A DNA stretch of 64,000 bases from Nocardioides renjunii (GTDB lineage Bacteria; Actinomycetota; Actinomycetes; Propionibacteriales; Nocardioidaceae), in NCBI RefSeq assembly GCF_034661175.1, contig NZ_CP141058.1, positions 4,339,085 to 4,403,084 on the forward strand. The letters are read 5' to 3'. Below are positions 60,419 to 64,000 of this stretch, one piece after another; positions within the stretch are counted from its first letter, which is position 1; the number at the start of each line of letters is the position of its first letter. Both the position numbers and the translations under genes were made by a program. Below the pieces are notes generated by a model that searched no databases, had not been told where the DNA came from, and worked only from the letters and a program-made list of their open reading frames with translations.

Positions 60419-61195
60419 TCAGGACACCTCTCGCTTCACTGCACGATGGTTGCGACGGTCGCGCCGTCGCTCGGACGTTCGAGCAAGGGGCCAACCTATC
60501 CGGGACGGGTCGGCCCACGACACCCGGACGACGGTGGTCGGTGGATCGACGACGTCGACTCCGGCCTCCAGCACCTCGGGCGGGGCACAGCGCCACCGGT
60601 CGAGGAAGGCCCGGGCCTCCGCGATCTCGTCGCGGACCGACGAGCCCTTCATCGCGACGAGCGCACCGGTGGGTGCCACGAGCGGCATCGACCATCCCAG
60701 CAGCCGCTCGAGGGGCGCGACCGCACGCGACGTGACCACGTCGAAGGTCGACGCGCCGTGCAGCTCCTCCGCACGAGCGCGCACCACGCGCACGTGGTCG
60801 AGACCGAGCTCGGCGACCACCTCGTCCAGGAACGTCGTACGCCGCAGGAGTGGCTCTACGAGCGTCAGCTGCAGGTCGGGCCGGGCGATCGCCAGCACGA
60901 GACCGGGCAGCCCCGCGCCCGTCCCGATGTCGCAGACGGTCGAGCTCTCGGGGACCGCCTCGGCCAGCACCGCCGAGTTGAGCACGTGCCGCTCCCACAG
61001 GCGGGGGGCCTCGCGCGGACCGATCAGGCCGCGCACCACTCCCTCCGTGGCCAGCAGCTCCGTGTAGCGCTCGGCGAGCGGCAGGCGGTCGGACGCGAAC
61101 ACCCTCCGGGCCACCGCGGGCACGGAGGGTGGTCTCGATGCGGCCCCGGGGGGCCCACTCGACCCATCGGTTTCACGTGAAACGTCGTCGCTCAC
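60419..61195 (-). CDS. rsmG: 16S rRNA m7G527 methyltransferase RsmG (GidB)
   Basis: 258 residues. SAM motif C-D-I-G-T-G-A-G-L-P-G-L-V-L-A; conserved S-R-A-V-A-P-L. Methylates G527 of 16S rRNA; loss gives low-level streptomycin resistance. GTG at 61195 overlaps the jag stop (GTGA). Residues 5-9, V-S-R-E-T, are encoded by a parS site. Confidence 0.96.
   Translation of the reverse strand: MSDDVSRETDGSSGPPGAASRPPSVPAVARRVFASDRLPLAERYTELLATEGVVRGLIGPREAPRLWERHVLNSAVLAEAVPESSTVCDIGTGAGLPGLVLAIARPDLQLTLVEPLLRRTTFLDEVVAELGLDHVRVVRARAEELHGASTFDVVTSRAVAPLERLLGWSMPLVAPTGALVAMKGSSVRDEIAEARAFLDRWRCAPPEVLEAGVDVVDPPTTVVRVSWADPSRIGWPLARTSERRRDRRNHRAVKREVS
61170..61183. promoter_or_regulatory. parS site 3
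   Basis: GTTTCACGTGAAAC, exact, at the 5' end of the rsmG coding sequence, about 0.9 kb from sites 1 and 2. Confidence 0.96.
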
Positions 61196-61767
61196 GCCGG
61201 GAGGATCACCACGCGACGGTTCGGCTCGGCGCCCTCGGACTCGGAGGTCAGCCCGGCCGTGGCCACGGCGTCGTGCACGACCTTGCGCTCGAATGCGCTC
61301 ATCGGCTCGAGCGAGAGCGACTCACCCGACGCGCGGACCTCGGCGATCGACGTCTCGGCCAGGGCGAGCAGGCGGGTCCGCTGCTGCGCGCGGTGTCCAC
61401 CCACGTCGAGCATCAGCCGCGAGCGCTCGCCCGTCTCCCGGTAGACAGCCAGGCGGGTGAGCTCCTGGAGGGCCTCGAGCACCTCACCGTTGCGGCCCAC
61501 GAGCAGGCTGAGGTCGGCGCCGCCGATCTGCACGCTGGCGCGGTCCCCCTCGACGTCCATGTCGAGGTCACCGTCGAGGTCGGCAATGTCGAGGAGCTCC
61601 TCGAGGTAGTCCGCGGCGATGTCGCCCTCGTGCTCGAGGCGCTGCAGCTTGGACGGGCGGGGGCTGTCGCCCGCCTCGCCGTCGTCCTGGGTGCTCGCGT
61701 CCAGCTCGTCCTGCGGCTCCGTGGCCTCGTTCTCGACGGCGTCGCCGTCGGTCAACTGCTCACTCAC
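61192..61767 (-). CDS. jag: Jag/KhpB-like RNA-binding protein (KH and R3H)
   Basis: 191 residues: an acidic N-terminus, a KH domain (LLVGRNGEVLEALQELTRLAVYR) and an R3H domain (EPMSAFERKVVHDAVA). Binds RNA and is linked to cell-wall growth in other Gram-positives. GTG at 61767. In operon between yidC and rsmG. Confidence 0.94.
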   Translation of the reverse strand: MSEQLTDGDAVENEATEPQDELDASTQDDGEAGDSPRPSKLQRLEHEGDIAADYLEELLDIADLDGDLDMDVEGDRASVQIGGADLSLLVGRNGEVLEALQELTRLAVYRETGERSRLMLDVGGHRAQQRTRLLALAETSIAEVRASGESLSLEPMSAFERKVVHDAVATAGLTSESEGAEPNRRVVILPA

Positions 61768-61827
61768 GTGTGTCTCCTGCTTCGATCGGGATGTGGTGCC
61801 GCCGGCGGCACGCAGAGAATCGTGGGG

Positions 61828-62814
61828 TCAGCGCTTCTTCTTGTTGCGCTGGGCGTTGTTGCGCTGGGAGCGCGTCTGCCGCTGCGGCTGCTGCCGCGCC
61901 TGCGCCTGCTCCTGGCGACGGGCCTCGGCCTCGGCCGCCAGCCGCTCCTCCTCGAGCATCGCGGGCGTCTTGATGCCCTTGCGCTCGGCCTTCGCCCGGT
62001 CCCGGTCCTCCTTGGCCTGGGCCGCGGGGGTGCCGGGGGCGGGGTTGTTGCGGATGACGTAGAACTGCTGGCCCATGGTCCACAGGTTGGAGGTGGTCCA
62101 GTAGAAGAGGACGCCCACCGGGAATGCGATGCCGCCGACGGCGAACACGACCGGGAGCACGTAGAGCAGCATCTTCTGCTGCTGGGCGTAGGGGCCCGAC
62201 AGGGCGTCTGCCGGCATGTTCTTGCTCATCAGCTGGCGCTGGGTCAGGAACGTGGTCGCCGTCATGGCGAGGACGAGCACGGCAGCGAGGACGCGCACGC
62301 CGAGGTCGTCGGTGTTGAGGAAGGTGTCCGAGATCTTGGCGCCGAGGAACACCGCGTCGCCGAACTGCTCGTTGAGCTGCGTGGTCATCAGCCCGCGCTC
62401 GACCTCGGGGTTCTTCGCGGCCTGGTCGATCAGCCGGAACAGCGCGAGGAAGATCGGCATCTGCAGCAGGATCGGAAGGCACGAGGCGAACGGGTTGGTG
62501 CCCGAGTCCTTGTAGAGCTTCATCGTCTCCTGGGCGAGCTTCTCCCGGTCGTGCCCGTACTTCTTCTGCAGCTCGCGGACCTTCGGCTGGATCAGCTGCA
62601 TGTTGCGGCTCGACTTGATCTGCTTCACGAACAGCGGGATCAGCGCGATCCGGATCACGAGGGTCAGCCCGATGATCGACAGCACCCAGGCGATGCCCGA
62701 CGCCTCGCCGAAGATGCCGCCGAACAGCGTGTGGAAGCCCACCAGGACCGCGGAGATGACGTAGTAGAGCGGCGCCATGATGGCGCCGCCGATGTCACCG
62801 AAGAAGTCGAGCAC
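61828..62814 (-). CDS. yidC: Membrane protein insertase YidC
   Basis: 328 residues with five membrane segments and a basic C-terminal tail rich in R, Q and N. The core G-I-A-W-V-L-S-I-I-G-L-T-L-V-I-R-I carries the hydrophilic-groove Arg. GTG at 62814 comes directly after the yidD stop and follows GAGGAG. Confidence 0.96.
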   Translation of the reverse strand: MLDFFGDIGGAIMAPLYYVISAVLVGFHTLFGGIFGEASGIAWVLSIIGLTLVIRIALIPLFVKQIKSSRNMQLIQPKVRELQKKYGHDREKLAQETMKLYKDSGTNPFASCLPILLQMPIFLALFRLIDQAAKNPEVERGLMTTQLNEQFGDAVFLGAKISDTFLNTDDLGVRVLAAVLVLAMTATTFLTQRQLMSKNMPADALSGPYAQQQKMLLYVLPVVFAVGGIAFPVGVLFYWTTSNLWTMGQQFYVIRNNPAPGTPAAQAKEDRDRAKAERKGIKTPAMLEEERLAAEAEARRQEQAQARQQPQRQTRSQRNNAQRNKKKR

Positions 62815-63069
62815 TCAAGCTCCTCGTGTTGCAGGGGACTCCGCGACCGGTGCGGTGCGGGAGGGAACGGGGTCGTAGCCGCCGGCGGCCCAGGGGTGGC
62901 ACCGGGTCAGGCGGCGTACGGACAGCCAGGTGCCACGGGTGGCGCCGTGCTCGGTGACGGCCTCGAGCGCGTAGGCCGAGCAGCTCGGGTGGTAGCGGCA
63001 GACCTGCCCGTAGAGCGGGCTGATCGCGAACCGCCACGCGCGGATGACGGCGATGAGGAGGTGCTTCAT
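62815..63069 (-). CDS. yidD: Membrane protein insertion factor YidD
   Basis: 84 residues with the family pattern P-L-Y-G-Q-V-C-R-Y-H-P-S-C-S-x-Y-A and R-C-H-P-W. ATG at 63069 overlaps the rnpA stop (ATGA). Confidence 0.95.
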   Translation of the reverse strand: MKHLLIAVIRAWRFAISPLYGQVCRYHPSCSAYALEAVTEHGATRGTWLSVRRLTRCHPWAAGGYDPVPSRTAPVAESPATRGA

Positions 63070-63419
63070 GCCGTGCTCACGCGCTCGAGCGTACGGCCCA
63101 GGTCCGCACCGAGGGCGGCGTACGACGCCTCGGCCGACGCGGGGAGCGCACGGACCACGAGTGCAGCACGACCCGGGAGCTCCTCCAGTGACGGGAGGTG
63201 CTCCCGGGTCAGGTGCCGCAGTCGTCTCTTCACGCGGTTGCGCGTGGCGGCGTTGCCCACGGCCTTGCTCACCGTGAAACCCACCTGCGCAGGTCCCGGA
63301 GCCGCCTGGCCGTCCACCCACAGGTGGACGACGAGCGTGGAGCTGCCGGCACGCCGCCCGCTGCGGACGGTGCGCCGGAAGGCGGCGCTGTCGGTCAGCC
63401 GGTGGCCAGCGGAGAGCAC
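63066..63419 (-). CDS. rnpA: Ribonuclease P protein component
   Basis: 117 residues: R-L-T-D-S-A-A-F-R-R-T-V-R-S-G at the start and the RNA-binding R-N-R-V-K-R-R-L-R motif in the middle. GTG at 63419 was preferred over an upstream in-frame start at 63506 because the family begins here and the longer version would overlap rpmH. Confidence 0.95.
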   Translation of the reverse strand: MLSAGHRLTDSAAFRRTVRSGRRAGSSTLVVHLWVDGQAAPGPAQVGFTVSKAVGNAATRNRVKRRLRHLTREHLPSLEELPGRAALVVRALPASAEASYAALGADLGRTLERVSTA

Positions 63420-63444
63420 GGCGCGGTGCCGCGAGCCCTGGCCG

Positions 63445-63582
63445 TCAGACGGCCAGGCTCTTGCGGCCCTTGCGGCGGCGGCTGGACAGGATCGAGCGGC
63501 CGGCACGGGTCCGCATGCGCAGGCGGAAGCCGTGCACCTTGTGGCGGCGACGGTTGTTCGGCTGGTAGGTACGCTTGCTCAC
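63445..63582 (-). CDS. rpmH: 50S ribosomal protein L34
   Basis: 45 residues, very basic, with the invariant K-R-T-Y-Q-P-N-N-R-R-R and H-G-F-R-x-R-M-R-T-R-A-G-R. GTG at 63582 follows GGAG. First gene of the rpmH-rnpA-yidD-yidC-jag-rsmG-par block. Confidence 0.98.
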   Translation of the reverse strand: MSKRTYQPNNRRRHKVHGFRLRMRTRAGRSILSSRRRKGRKSLAV

Positions 63583-64000
63583 GGCTTTTTCTCCGAAGGT
63601 TTCGAGGGATGTCCACTCCACAGCGAGATCGGTGCTGGCCCGGATGTCCATTCTTCGGCCGGCACCGCCCGCCCACGTGGCCACCAGGAGGCGGATCGTG
63701 GACATGCGGCACCCGTCGACACGGAGCGACCGGCCAACGGTACGCGGTGGGGAAACAGGGGGTCAAACCCGCGACGTCGGCCTGGGGGGCCGCCTGTGGA
63801 TGACGTCTTGCCCAGGGCCGCGCCGCCTTGTTACGTTCCACCCCTCCGCGGTCCGCCGAAACCACGGTTCATCCAGGGTCAGCGCCGCACCGTGACCCAG
63901 GTCACACGGCACCGAGAACCGCCTCTGACCTGCACGAACGCTGGAAGGATCGCCGGCTGCAGCAGGCTTGGAGACCCGATCCCGATGGTCGGGCCAAGCA
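63583..64000. other. Origin-proximal non-coding region upstream of rpmH
   Basis: 418 bp without a convincing gene. It holds the rpmH leader and promoter, two direct copies of GGATGTCCA at 63607-63615 and 63642-63650, a one-mismatch DnaA box (TCATCCACA, minus) at 63795-63803 and a CRP-like palindrome at 63891-63906. dnaA is expected to start beyond the right edge. Confidence 0.6.
63891..63906. promoter_or_regulatory. CRP/GlxR-like site near the expected dnaA promoter
   Basis: CGTGACCCAGGTCACA matches TGTGA-N6-TCACA at nine of ten specified bases, with symmetric GTGACC/GGTCAC arms. Confidence 0.5.

Noticed and set aside
63607..63650. Direct GGATGTCCA repeats as DnaA boxes
   Set aside because: They match the DnaA consensus at too few positions; kept only as a note in the origin-proximal region.

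Overview
The window is high-GC actinobacterial DNA. Gene content and order fit a Nocardioides-like member of the Propionibacteriales, although the genus is an inference. It ends a few hundred bases short of where dnaA should begin. The core gene order, read right to left, is rpmH-rnpA-yidD-yidC-jag-rsmG-parA-parB, then trxA-trxB, an anti-sigma gene, sigM, a murJ/pseudokinase pair, a DUF6049 gene, cca, ino1, padR, ponA, a GT87-like gene, rpsF-ssb-rpsR-rplI and dnaB. As recalled, this is the Streptomyces order on one side of oriC; Mycobacterium splits the same blocks across oriC. No rRNA, tRNA, insertion sequence, prophage or CRISPR array was seen.

Layout. 1-17.7 kb is accessory: a partial secreted InhA-type protease, an MFS pump, small detoxification-type genes (DinB-like, MOSC, VOC, hemerythrin), an ECF41 sigma factor with its CMD partner, furA-katG plus a GH16-like protein, an aldo-keto reductase, a BLUF photoreceptor behind a quinone-reductase-like gene, a phage-head-domain orphan, a DUF1540 protein, a secreted multidomain protein and a GNAT. 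17.8-22.9 kb holds dnaB, a MATE pump and rplI-rpsR-ssb-rpsF, with a DnaA-box cluster between dnaB and the pump. 23.2-33.3 kb carries a membrane protein, a Ser/Thr kinase overlapping nfo, and a six-gene beta-glucoside operon (solute-binding protein, two permeases, GH1, LacI, SDR) divergent from an SMP-30 lactonase across two LacI-type operators. 33.4-41 kb is a cell-envelope block (FemAB, racemase-like protein, GT87-like protein, PonA, PadR, Ino1). 41.2-44.4 kb is a second sugar ABC operon. 44.5-63.6 kb is the conserved origin-flanking core.

Function and control. Three exact parS sites lie inside parA and rsmG. Each thioredoxin gene is preceded by a sigma-R type promoter. furA has a palindromic operator. 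Both sugar cassettes have LacI-type palindromes and both lack an ATPase gene, so they probably use a shared ATPase encoded elsewhere. At least fourteen genes have a TANNNT hexamer 6-8 nt before the start codon and no visible Shine-Dalgarno sequence, implying many leaderless transcripts. MurJ and its regulatory pseudokinase, fused in mycobacteria, are separate genes here.
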